Assembly: GCA_947589335.1 (NCBI GenBank)
Contig: CANPZH010000004.1
Coordinates: 1-22,844, forward strand
From: an uncultured Clostridia bacterium
GTDB lineage: Bacteria > Bacillota > Clostridia > Christensenellales > Borkfalkiaceae
Reading direction: 5' to 3'
Length of the DNA stretch: 22,844 nucleotides
Shown here: positions 5,424-12,373 of the stretch, piece after piece
How positions within the stretch are numbered: the first letter of the stretch is position 1
How the letters are laid out: the number at the start of each line of letters is the position of its first letter
Made by a program: the position numbers and the translations under genes
Notes under the pieces: generated by a model
What the model was told of the DNA's origin: nothing
Databases searched by the model: none
The model's input: the letters and a program-made list of their open reading frames with translations, nothing else

Positions 5424-6749
5424 ATGGAACAACGGACAAAGGTCAAGAGATATGATTTTTCCAGGCGTCCGCGGAAGGCGAGCGTCTTTTGGATGACGCT
5501 TGCGCGGATCCTTGCGATCAACCCCCGCATGCGGGGGCGGAAGCTCGAACAAAAACGGATCGGCATGGAGGGGATCAAGCCGCCCTACCTGCTGTTTGTG
5601 ACCCATGCGAGCATGCTCGATTTTCCCGTCATGTACAGGGCGGTCGCGCCGTACAACGCGAACAACGTGGTGGCGATCGACGCCGTGCGCGACGTGGGGG
5701 ATTTCCTCATGCGGCGGCTCGGGTGCATCTGCAAGCGCAAGTTCGTGAAGGACTACTATCTCATCAAGCACATGCGCTACTGCGCGGAGAAGTACAAAAG
5801 CATCGTCTGCGTCTATCCCGAGGCGCGCTACTCTCTCGACGGCACGACGGGCTTTCTGCCCGATTCCTTGGGCAAGATGTGCAAGCTGATGAAGATCCCT
5901 GTCGTCGTACTGCGGCTCTACGGGACGTTCATCTCCGCGCCCCAGTGGAACAAACCCGAACAGAAGCTCCCCTTAAAGACGGAGCTCGAGTGCATCGCAA
6001 CGGCGGAGGAGACGCAGTCGCTCTCTTCCGGGGAGCTCAACGCCCGTATCCGCAAGGCGATGGAGCGGGACGATTTTGCCTATCAGAGGGAGAACGGGAT
6101 CCGGAACCGCTATCCGCGGCGCGCGGACGGGCTCCACGGGCTCTTGTACCGCTGTCCGCACTGCGGGAAGGAGTATGAGACGGATTCCGCCGGCACGGAG
6201 CTGTGGTGCAACGCCTGCGGGCGGAGATGGGAGATGACCGAGCTCGGCGAGCTCCGCGCAAAGGAGGGGGAGACGGAGTTTCCGCACATTCCCGACTGGG
6301 TCGCATGGGAGCGCCGCCTGGTGCGCGAAGAGGTGCGCGGCGGGACTTACCGTTTCGACGCGGAGGTCACCGTGCACACCCTCCCGAACGCGAAGAGATT
6401 CTACGACCAGGGCAAGGGAAGGCTCGTCCAGACGCCCGAGGGCACCCGCCTCACCTGTACCGCCTACGGGGAGCCCGTCGACCTCTTCTGGGCGGGAACG
6501 GAGCTCGAGAGCGTGCATATCGAATACGACTATCCCTTCCGCAAGAAGAAATACAGGCACAACCTGTTCGGCGACTGCGTCGATCTCTCGGTGCGGGACG
6601 AGAGCTATTGGCTGCACCCCATCGGGCTGAGAGACCGCCTCACGAAGATCTCGTTTGCGACCGAGGAGATCCACTTCCTCGCGCTGGAGCGGGCGAGAGG
6701 GGCGGCGACGGAAGGGACGGAAGACGGAACGGGAAAAAATCAAGCGTGA
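5424..6749 (+). CDS. PlsC-type acyltransferase fused to a zinc ribbon domain
   Basis: This 441-residue protein begins with a PlsC/1-acyl-glycerol-3-phosphate acyltransferase domain (about residues 40-210). The catalytic HX4D motif is His61-ASML-Asp66, and the usual PEG motif appears as YPEAR (131-135). Such enzymes move acyl chains to phospholipid precursors at the membrane, but this one has no clear transmembrane helix. Unusually, a C4 zinc ribbon follows (Cys244-x2-Cys247 and Cys262-x2-Cys265). A C-terminal region of about 170 residues, rich in beta-type sequence, was not recognised. Its acyl acceptor is therefore unclear, and a role in lipid regulation or a non-lipid substrate is possible. 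The ATG has only a GGGGG-type ribosome site. The end of the gene forms part of a terminator hairpin. Confidence 0.8.
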   Translation: MEQRTKVKRYDFSRRPRKASVFWMTLARILAINPRMRGRKLEQKRIGMEGIKPPYLLFVTHASMLDFPVMYRAVAPYNANNVVAIDAVRDVGDFLMRRLGCICKRKFVKDYYLIKHMRYCAEKYKSIVCVYPEARYSLDGTTGFLPDSLGKMCKLMKIPVVVLRLYGTFISAPQWNKPEQKLPLKTELECIATAEETQSLSSGELNARIRKAMERDDFAYQRENGIRNRYPRRADGLHGLLYRCPHCGKEYETDSAGTELWCNACGRRWEMTELGELRAKEGETEFPHIPDWVAWERRLVREEVRGGTYRFDAEVTVHTLPNAKRFYDQGKGRLVQTPEGTRLTCTAYGEPVDLFWAGTELESVHIEYDYPFRKKKYRHNLFGDCVDLSVRDESYWLHPIGLRDRLTKISFATEEIHFLALERARGAATEGTEDGTGKNQA

Positions 6750-6766
6750 ACGCGCTTGACTTTTTT
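6740..6766 (+). terminator. Terminator spanning the acyltransferase stop codon
   Basis: TCAAGCG (6740-6746) pairs with CGCTTGA (6753-6759) around a loop that contains the TGA stop codon, followed by C and six T. The 3' arm and first T's are also the -35 box of the next promoter. Confidence 0.75.
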
Positions 6767-6784
6767 CATACGGCATGATAAGAT
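6756..6784 (+). promoter_or_regulatory. Promoter of the riboswitch-exchanger-ABC operon
   Basis: TTGACT (6756-6761) and TAAGAT (6779-6784) with a 17-bp spacer. The predicted start near 6791 is the first base of the riboswitch. The -35 overlaps the terminator of the upstream gene. Confidence 0.8.
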
Positions 6785-6790
6785 TTTTTT

Positions 6791-6896
6791 GCCGGAGGGG
6801 AGTAGTCCCTCGCGTCCGCGGCAACATACCCCGCCCTGAGGCCCAGGGCGTGTCGCGGCGGTTCGTATGAATGACGAGACTTTCGGCAAGAATCCG
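6791..6896 (+). promoter_or_regulatory. Probable yybP-ykoY (manganese) riboswitch
   Basis: The leader has the two invariant ends of the yybP-ykoY aptamer: GGGGAGTAG (6797-6805) near the 5' end and GGCAAGA (6885-6891) near the 3' end, closed by a short CGGA/TCCG helix (6793-6796 with 6893-6896). Between them lie GGCAACATACC, resembling the family's GUCAACAU block, and a GCCCTG/CAGGGC hairpin inside a CCGCG/CGCGG helix. The family binds Mn2+ and turns on manganese or cation exporters. The GAGAGGA ribosome site starts 4 nt after the closing helix and no terminator is seen, so translational control is the likelier mode. Confidence 0.75.
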
Positions 6897-6915
6897 CTTT
6901 GAGAGGACATTGGGT

Positions 6916-7929
6916 ATGGGTCAGCTGATCTTGGAGATCTTTCTGTTGGTGCTCGGGTTTGCGCTGCTCGTGAAGGGCGCGGACTGGTTCGTGGACGGAA
7001 GCGCGGGGATCGCGGGGAAGTGCAAGATCTCCCCGCTCGTCATCGGGCTCACCGTCGTCGCCTTCGGCACGAGCGCGCCCGAACTGTGCGTCTCGATCAC
7101 CTCGGCGGTCGGGCAGTCGACGGACATCTCCATCGGGAACGTCGTCGGCAGCAATATCTGCAACATTCTGCTCATTTTGGGGCTTGCAGCCCTCTTTCAT
7201 CCGCTGCCCGTGCAGAGAAATTCCCTCGTGCTCGATCTCCCCGTGCTGCTCCTTGCGAGCGGGCTCCTCATCGGGCTCGGCGTATGGGGCGGCGCTCTCG
7301 AATGGTGGGACGGGCTCATCCTCCTTGCGGTGTTCGCAGGATATATGGCGATCCTCCTTCGCGGTGCCCTCAAGGAACAGAAGCGGGCGAAGGCGATGGA
7401 AAAGGAGGTCCCCTTGGAGCCTCCCGCCGAAAAGAAGCCCAAGGGCAAGATCGCGGCATGGTTCGGAAAGATGGAGGAAAAACTCTGGTTCCTCATCCTT
7501 CTCGCCCTCGTCGGGCTCGGAATGGTCGTGGGCGGGGGGACCCTCCTCGTGGACGCCGCGAAGTTCATCGCGAACTATTTCGGGGTCTCCGAGCGCATCA
7601 TCGGGCTGACGGTCGTCGCGATCGGCACCTCCCTGCCCGAGCTCGTCACCTCCGTCGTCGCCGCGGCGAAGGGAGAGACGGACATCGCCGTCGGCAACAT
7701 CATCGGGAGCAACATCTTCAACGTCTTCCTCGTCGCGGGAGCCGCCTCCCTCTTCTGCCCGCTCACGTTCACGGTCGCGGGCAATCTCGTCGACGCGATC
7801 GTCGCATTCGCGGCGGCGGCGCTCCTGCTCGTCTTGTCCCTCTTCAAGGGGCACCGTCTCGGGCGGATCGCGGGAGCCGTCATGCTCGCCTGTTTCCTCG
7901 GCTACTACACCTATCTCTTTCTCGCATAA
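6916..7929 (+). CDS. CaCA-family sodium/calcium-type cation exchanger
   Basis: This 337-residue membrane protein has about ten transmembrane segments in two inverted halves. Each half carries an alpha repeat with the cation-binding motifs: GTSAPEL (51-57) with GNVVGSN (74-80), and GTSLPEL (237-243) with GNIIGSN (260-266). A charged cytoplasmic loop (about 150-190) separates the halves. The family (YrbG and relatives) exchanges Na+ or H+ for Ca2+, and some members carry Mn2+. The riboswitch in the leader argues that manganese is a physiological substrate or signal here. The start is the ATG preceded by GAGAGGA; the earlier in-frame ATG at 6871 lies inside the aptamer. The next gene begins 9 bp after the stop. 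Confidence 0.88.
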   Translation: MGQLILEIFLLVLGFALLVKGADWFVDGSAGIAGKCKISPLVIGLTVVAFGTSAPELCVSITSAVGQSTDISIGNVVGSNICNILLILGLAALFHPLPVQRNSLVLDLPVLLLASGLLIGLGVWGGALEWWDGLILLAVFAGYMAILLRGALKEQKRAKAMEKEVPLEPPAEKKPKGKIAAWFGKMEEKLWFLILLALVGLGMVVGGGTLLVDAAKFIANYFGVSERIIGLTVVAIGTSLPELVTSVVAAAKGETDIAVGNIIGSNIFNVFLVAGAASLFCPLTFTVAGNLVDAIVAFAAAALLLVLSLFKGHRLGRIAGAVMLACFLGYYTYLFLA

Positions 7930-7938
7930 GAGGATCCT

Positions 7939-9645
7939 TTGAAACATCTTCTCGACTGTCTCAAAACCTATTGGAAGGAGGCGGCGCTCTCGCCGCTGTT
8001 CAAGCTGTTCGAAGTGGGGCTGGAGCTGCTGGTCCCGCTCGTCGTTGCGGCGATCATCGACGTCGGCATCGGCGGCGGAGACAGCGGATACATCGTCCGC
8101 GCTGGGCTTCTGCTCGTCGCCTTCGGGGCGCTCGGGCTCGTCTTTGCGCTCACGGCGCAGTACTTTGCCGCAAAGGCGGCGGTCGGGACGGCGGCGGAAC
8201 TGCGCTCCCGTCTCTTCCGTAAATTGCAGTCTCTCTCCTTTTCCGCGATCGACGGCATCGGCACGGCGCAGATGATCACGCGCATGACGAGCGACGTGAA
8301 CCAGGTCCAGACGGGCGTCAACATGGCGCTCCGTCTTTTTTTGCGCTCTCCGTTCGTCGTCTTCGGCGCGATGGCGATGGCGTTCGTCATAGACGTCAAG
8401 GCCGCCCTCGTCTTCGTCGCCGTCATTCCGCTGCTCGCGGTCGTCATCTACACGGTCATGGGCGTGTGCGTCCCCCTCTACCAGAAGGTGCAGGGGAATC
8501 TCGATAAAGTCTATCTCTCCACGCGGGAGAATCTCTCGGGCGTCCGCGTGATTCGCGCCTTTTCGCTCGAGGAGAGCGAACAGCGGGAGTTCGGGGCGCG
8601 CTGCGGCGCGCTGACGAAGTCGCAGAAGACCGTCGGCAGGATCGCAGCCCTCACGAGCCCTCTCACCTTCGTCCTCATCAACGTCGCCGTGATCGTCCTG
8701 CTCTATGTCGGCGCGATCCGCGTGGACGGCGGCTATCTCGAACAGGGGCAGGTCGTCGCCCTCTACGGCTATCTCGCGCAGATCCTGATCGAGCTCGTCA
8801 AGCTCGCCAATCTCATCGTGACGGTCACGAAGGCCGCCTCCTGCCAGAAACGGATCGGCAGGGTGCTCGATATGGAGGGAGAACCCGAAGTCCTTCTCCC
8901 CGCAGAGGAAGAAGAGGGCCCCGCCGTCGAGTTCCGGGACGTCTCCTTTGCCTATGAGGGCGGCGGCGCAAATGCGCTCACGGGGATCTCTTTCTCTGCG
9001 GAGCGGGGGGAGACGGTCGGCATCGTCGGCGGCACGGGCTCGGGCAAGAGCACGCTCGTCAGCCTTCTGCCCCGCTTCTATGCGGCGACGGAGGGGAGCG
9101 TGCGGATCGGCGGGAAGGACGTCAAGGCGATCCCCGCGGACGATCTGCGCAAGACGGTCGCCGTCGTGCCCCAGAAGGCGGTGCTGTTCAAGGGGACGAT
9201 CCGTTCAAACCTGCTCTGGGGAAACGGGGAGGCGGCCGAGGAGGAGCTCCTCCGCGCGGTCTCTCTCGCGCAGGCGGAGGACGTCGTCGCGGCGAAGGGA
9301 GGCTTGGACGGCGAGATCGCGCAGGAGGGGAGGAACCTCTCCGGCGGCCAGCGGCAGCGCCTCACGATCGCCCGCGCCCTCGTGCGGCGCCCCGGGATCC
9401 TCATTCTCGACGACAGCATGTCCGCCCTCGACTACGCGACGGACCGCAACTTAAGGAACGCGCTGAAGACGCTCGGCTGTACGGTCTTTCTCGTCTCCCA
9501 GCGCGCGGCGTCCGTCTCCCATGCCGATAAGATCGTCGTGCTCGACGAGGGCAGGCTCGCCGGCGTCGGCACGCATGAAGAACTGCTCGAACGCTGCGAA
9601 GTCTACCGCGAGATCTACCGTTCGCAGGTCAGGAGGGATGTATGA
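7939..9645 (+). CDS. ABC exporter half-transporter, degenerate ATPase subunit
   Basis: This 568-residue protein has a six-helix type IV transmembrane domain (about 1-310) and a C-terminal ATPase domain. Walker A is GGTGSGKST (364-372), the signature is LSGGQ (467-471), and Walker B ends in Asp491-Asp492. Asp492 replaces the catalytic Glu, and the H-loop His is Gln521 (VSQR). This is the pattern of the non-catalytic partner in heterodimeric exporters such as TM287/288 and BmrCD. The start is a TTG with GAGGA five bases upstream, 9 bp after the exchanger stop, so it should be co-transcribed with it. The next gene overlaps by ATGA. The substrate (drug, lipid or peptide) cannot be read from sequence. 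Confidence 0.92.
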   Translation: MKHLLDCLKTYWKEAALSPLFKLFEVGLELLVPLVVAAIIDVGIGGGDSGYIVRAGLLLVAFGALGLVFALTAQYFAAKAAVGTAAELRSRLFRKLQSLSFSAIDGIGTAQMITRMTSDVNQVQTGVNMALRLFLRSPFVVFGAMAMAFVIDVKAALVFVAVIPLLAVVIYTVMGVCVPLYQKVQGNLDKVYLSTRENLSGVRVIRAFSLEESEQREFGARCGALTKSQKTVGRIAALTSPLTFVLINVAVIVLLYVGAIRVDGGYLEQGQVVALYGYLAQILIELVKLANLIVTVTKAASCQKRIGRVLDMEGEPEVLLPAEEEEGPAVEFRDVSFAYEGGGANALTGISFSAERGETVGIVGGTGSGKSTLVSLLPRFYAATEGSVRIGGKDVKAIPADDLRKTVAVVPQKAVLFKGTIRSNLLWGNGEAAEEELLRAVSLAQAEDVVAAKGGLDGEIAQEGRNLSGGQRQRLTIARALVRRPGILILDDSMSALDYATDRNLRNALKTLGCTVFLVSQRAASVSHADKIVVLDEGRLAGVGTHEELLERCEVYREIYRSQVRRDV

Positions 9646-11372
9646 GATCCTCCACGCTCCGCGGCATCCTCCGCTATCTCAGACCCTATTCCTTCTTCCT
9701 CGTCTGCACGGTGCTGCTCGCCCTCGTGAACGTCGCGGGTTCCCTCGCGGTGCCCTATCTGGCGGGACGGGGCGTCGACTGCATCCTCGGACGGGGAGAG
9801 GTCGACTATCCCGCGCTCTACCGCATCTTCTGCGCGATTGCGGTCTGCATCGCCGTTTCCGCCGCCGCGCAGTGGCTGATGAGCCTCTCCAACAACCGCA
9901 TCGCCTACCATGTGCTGGCGGATATCCGCACGGACGCATTCCGTAAGATCGAAGTTCTGCCGCTGAAATACCTCGACGCGCGCGCGTTCGGCGAGACGGC
10001 GAGCACCGTCATCACGGACGCGGAGCAGTTCTCCGAGGGGCTTCTTTTGGGCTTCACGCAGCTGTTCACGGGCGCGGCGACCATTCTCGGTGTGCTCGTC
10101 ATCCTGTTTGTCATGCGCTGGGAGATCGCGCTCGTCGTCCTCTTCGTGACCCCGCTCTCCCTCTTTGCGGCGAAGTTCATCTCTTCGCGGACCTATCGGA
10201 TGTTCCGCGAGCAATCGGACGTGCGCGCCGAGCAGACGGCGTTCATCGACGAGATGGTCGGAAATCTCAAAGTCGTCAAGGCGTTCTGCCACGAGCGGGA
10301 GAATGAAGAGACCTTCGACGAGATCAACGCGCGGCTTAAGAGATGCTCGCTGAAGGCGGTGTTTTTCTCTTCGACGACCAACCCCGCGACCCGTTTCGTC
10401 AACGCGGTCGCATATGCGCTCGTCGCGCTCTCGGGCGCATTGCTCGTGCTCACGGGCGGCGCCTTCACCGTCGGGAATCTCAGCTCGGCGTTGAGCTATG
10501 CCTCGCAGTACTCGAAGCCCTTCAACGAGATCACGGAGGTCATCGCGGAGTTCCAGAACGCGCTCGCCTGCGCCGCGAGACTGTTTGCGCTCATCGGCGA
10601 GGAGAGCGAGCCCTCCGACGGCGGAAACGTGCCCCTCGGCAAGGTGCGGGGAGAAGTGGAGCTCAGCCATGTGGATTTCTCCTATACCCCCGAAAAGAAG
10701 CTCATCGAAGACTTGAGTTTCAAGGCGCCGGCGGGGAAACGGATCGCGATCGTGGGACCGACGGGCTGCGGCAAGACGACGCTCATCAACCTCCTGATGC
10801 GCTTTTACGACGTCAACGGGGGCAGTGTGACGGTGGACGGCAAGGACGTGAGAGCGGTCACCCGCCGCTCTCTGCGCGAAAATTACGGCATGGTACTGCA
10901 GGAGACGTGGCTCAAGACGGCGACGGTGCGCGAGAATTTGTGCATGGGACGCCCGTCCGCCTCCGAAGAGGAGATGATCGCTGCGGCGAAAGCGGCGCAT
11001 GCGCACCATTTCATCATGCGTCTGCCCAAGGGCTACGATACCGTGCTCGGAGACGAGGGCGCGCTCTCGCAGGGGCAGAAACAACTCCTGTGCATCGCGC
11101 GGGTCATGCTCCTCCGCCCGCCCATGCTCATTCTCGACGAAGCCACGAGCAACATCGACACCCGCACCGAACTCAAAGTGCAAGACGCCTTTGCAAAACT
11201 CATGGAGGGGCGGACGTGCTTCATCGTCGCACATCGCCTCTCGACGATCGAGAACGCCGATCTCATCCTCGTGATGAAGGAGGGCGCGATCATCGAGCAG
11301 GGCACGCACAGCGACCTTTTGGCGCGCCGCGGGTTCTATTACGAACTTTATAACGCGCAATTTGCGGAGTAG
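9642..11372 (+). CDS. ABC exporter half-transporter, catalytic subunit
   Basis: This 576-residue partner also has an N-terminal six-helix domain and a C-terminal ATPase. Walker A is GPTGCGKTT (372-380), Walker B is LILDE with catalytic Glu500, and the H-loop is VAHR with His531. Its signature is LSQGQ (475-479) rather than LSGGQ. Paired with the preceding subunit this gives one full ATP site (this subunit's Walker motifs plus the partner's LSGGQ) and one degenerate site, exactly as in TM287/288-type heterodimers. The ATG overlaps the stop of the first subunit (ATGA) and has AGGAGGG upstream, so translation is probably coupled in a 1:1 ratio. It is the last gene of the riboswitch operon. Confidence 0.93.
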   Translation: MRSSTLRGILRYLRPYSFFLVCTVLLALVNVAGSLAVPYLAGRGVDCILGRGEVDYPALYRIFCAIAVCIAVSAAAQWLMSLSNNRIAYHVLADIRTDAFRKIEVLPLKYLDARAFGETASTVITDAEQFSEGLLLGFTQLFTGAATILGVLVILFVMRWEIALVVLFVTPLSLFAAKFISSRTYRMFREQSDVRAEQTAFIDEMVGNLKVVKAFCHERENEETFDEINARLKRCSLKAVFFSSTTNPATRFVNAVAYALVALSGALLVLTGGAFTVGNLSSALSYASQYSKPFNEITEVIAEFQNALACAARLFALIGEESEPSDGGNVPLGKVRGEVELSHVDFSYTPEKKLIEDLSFKAPAGKRIAIVGPTGCGKTTLINLLMRFYDVNGGSVTVDGKDVRAVTRRSLRENYGMVLQETWLKTATVRENLCMGRPSASEEEMIAAAKAAHAHHFIMRLPKGYDTVLGDEGALSQGQKQLLCIARVMLLRPPMLILDEATSNIDTRTELKVQDAFAKLMEGRTCFIVAHRLSTIENADLILVMKEGAIIEQGTHSDLLARRGFYYELYNAQFAE

Positions 11373-11391
11373 AAATTTCGCAAATTTCTTT
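11372..11391 (+). terminator. Weak AT-rich hairpin after the ABC operon
   Basis: GAAATTT (11372-11378) pairs with AAATTTC (11382-11388) around CGC, followed by only three T. It starts on the last base of the stop codon. Termination may depend on the repeat that follows at 11394. Confidence 0.45.
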
Positions 11392-11393
11392 AA

Positions 11394-11583
11394 GTTCACG
11401 CGATTGCTTGCTCGCTTGCGGCTTGCCGCAAGCGGCGCGCCGCGCGCGTCGTAAGCAATCGCCGTGAGGAAACGTACTCTTTTGCCTTAACCCACGGATC
11501 CTCTCGTTCGTTTCATCGGACACGAAGCGCGAGGTATCGCGCAAATGCAGTCCCGCAGCGCAGAAGCGTGGTTCTGCTCGCGG
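11394..11583 (+). repeat. Dispersed structured 3' repeat, copy B
   Basis: This copy starts 21 bp after the ABC operon stop with GTTCACGCGATTGCTTGCTCGC. Its outer stem is GCGATTGCTT (11400-11409) with AAGCAATCGC (11453-11462), unlike the outer stem of copy A in sequence but equally perfect. Inside is a long CGCTTGCGGC/GCCGCAAGCG hairpin. The 3' part (GAGGAAACG, CCTCTCGTTCGTTTCATCGG, the GCGCG-AGGTAT-CGCGC hairpin, then the GCAGAA/TTCTGC hairpin) is nearly identical to copy A. Confidence 0.85.
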
Positions 11584-11632
11584 AAGAGATTTTAGGCAGC
11601 GCATTTCTCTTGGCGCCCCTGCAGGGGGGGAA

Positions 11633-11810
11633 CGGCGCCATTCTGCTCAACAGTGCAGTGCACTGTGAGCGGCGCCGTGACGGGAGCGGTGGCAACCGCG
11701 ACGGGCCTTGCGGCGGTCCCTGCCGCCGCAAGGCTGTCACGAAGTGACTGAGGGGTTTTAACCCTTTCGGCGCTTACGCGCCACTTTCCCTAAAAGGGAC
11801 AGCAAGGGGT
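11633..11810. repeat. Cassette of consecutive hairpins
   Basis: At least five perfect palindromes follow one another. CGGCGCC/GGCGCCG (11633-11677) encloses GCTC-A-ACAGTGCA-G-TGCACTGT-GAGC. Next come GCGGT-GGCA-ACCGC and a 12-bp GCCTTGCGGCGG stem (11705-11734). Then GTCAC-GAA-GTGAC leads to TGAGGGGTT, and facing it a second element has GGCGC-TTAC-GCGCC and TCCC-TAAA-AGGGA. The last parts look like two elements of the type at 3396 joined head to head. No ORF is supported. Confidence 0.75.
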
Positions 11811-11833
11811 TGAATGCAAAACCATTCCCCAAT

Positions 11834-12035
11834 TACGTCATACTGCCCCGCCCGCAGTTCTGATTCTCTAAGGGCGGCACGAGCGCCAACGGCGCGAAGT
11901 AGCGGAGCGTAGCGGAGTCGAAGAATCGCACCTTGTAATAATGCGGTCCATGTTTCGACTACGCTACTTCGTCGCATGCGCTCCTCGTGCCGCCCAAGGA
12001 ACCATGACAGTAATAAGGCGGGACAACATGACGTA
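11834..12035. mobile_element. MITE-like palindromic element, copy 2
   Basis: This 202-bp element is bounded by TACGTCATACTGCCCCGCC and GGCGGGACAACATGACGTA, imperfect inverted repeats matching at 16 of 19 positions. Inside, GCGGCACGAGCG near the left end is mirrored by CGCTCCTCGTGCCGC near the right, so much of the element folds back on itself. TA at both outer edges would fit a TA target duplication of the IS630/Tc1 kind, but this is inference. It shares ends and core with copy 1 at 3164. Confidence 0.6.
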
Positions 12036-12065
12036 TTAGAGCGTCATTCCGCCTTGCTCTCTAAA

Positions 12066-12119
12066 CGTCATTTCGAGCGGAGCGAAGCGAAGTCGAGAAA
12101 TCTCGTCCTCAGATTCCTC
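12066..12119. repeat. CGTCATTTCGAG-type palindromic repeat
   Basis: CGTCATTTCGAGCGGAGCG leads to GAGAAATCT...AGATTCCTC, an imperfect version of the hairpin at 3516-3540. This CGTCATT...GAGC family is a common intergenic repeat in many bacterial genomes (general knowledge). It sits between the second MITE-like element and the degenerate tandem array. Confidence 0.65.
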
Positions 12120-12126
12120 CTCCCTT

Positions 12127-12269
12127 CGGTCGTCGGAATGACGTGGGGGGGCGATCGTCGGAACGGCGTGGAATGGATACGGTTATCGGAACGGCGTAGG
12201 GGAGAGAACGCCGTCGGAATGACGTGGAATGGATACGGTCGTCGGAATGATGCAGGAGAGGGAACGGCG
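12127..12269. repeat. Degenerate 27-29 bp tandem repeat (about 5 units)
   Basis: Units of the form CGGTCGTCGGAATGACGTGG followed by AATGGATA recur with substitutions and small length changes between the palindromic repeat and the regulator gene. The variation (GGAATGACG versus GGAACGGCG) indicates an old, decaying array. No coding frame or CRISPR-like spacing is present. Confidence 0.75.
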
Positions 12270-12313
12270 AAAGGGCGGTTTTTGTGCAAATTCCAAAAAT
12301 CACAGACAAATTC

Positions 12314-12336
12314 CAAGACTTCGGTCTTGTTTTTTT
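12314..12336 (+). terminator. Rho-independent terminator upstream of the XRE gene
   Basis: CAAGAC-TTCG-GTCTTG (12314-12329), a 6-bp stem with a stable TTCG tetraloop, is followed by seven T. It would block read-through from the repeat-rich region into the regulator gene. Its 3' arm and T-run also form the -35 of that gene's promoter. Confidence 0.85.
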
Positions 12337-12355
12337 CGTCTCGGTAGGGTAGAAT
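12327..12355 (+). promoter_or_regulatory. Promoter of the XRE regulator gene
   Basis: TTGTTT (12327-12332) and TAGAAT (12350-12355) with a 17-bp spacer. The -35 is inside the terminator just described. Initiation near 12362 leaves a leader of about 12 nt with a GAGG ribosome site. Confidence 0.6.
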
Positions 12356-12373
12356 GGGGGCGAGGTGACAGAG

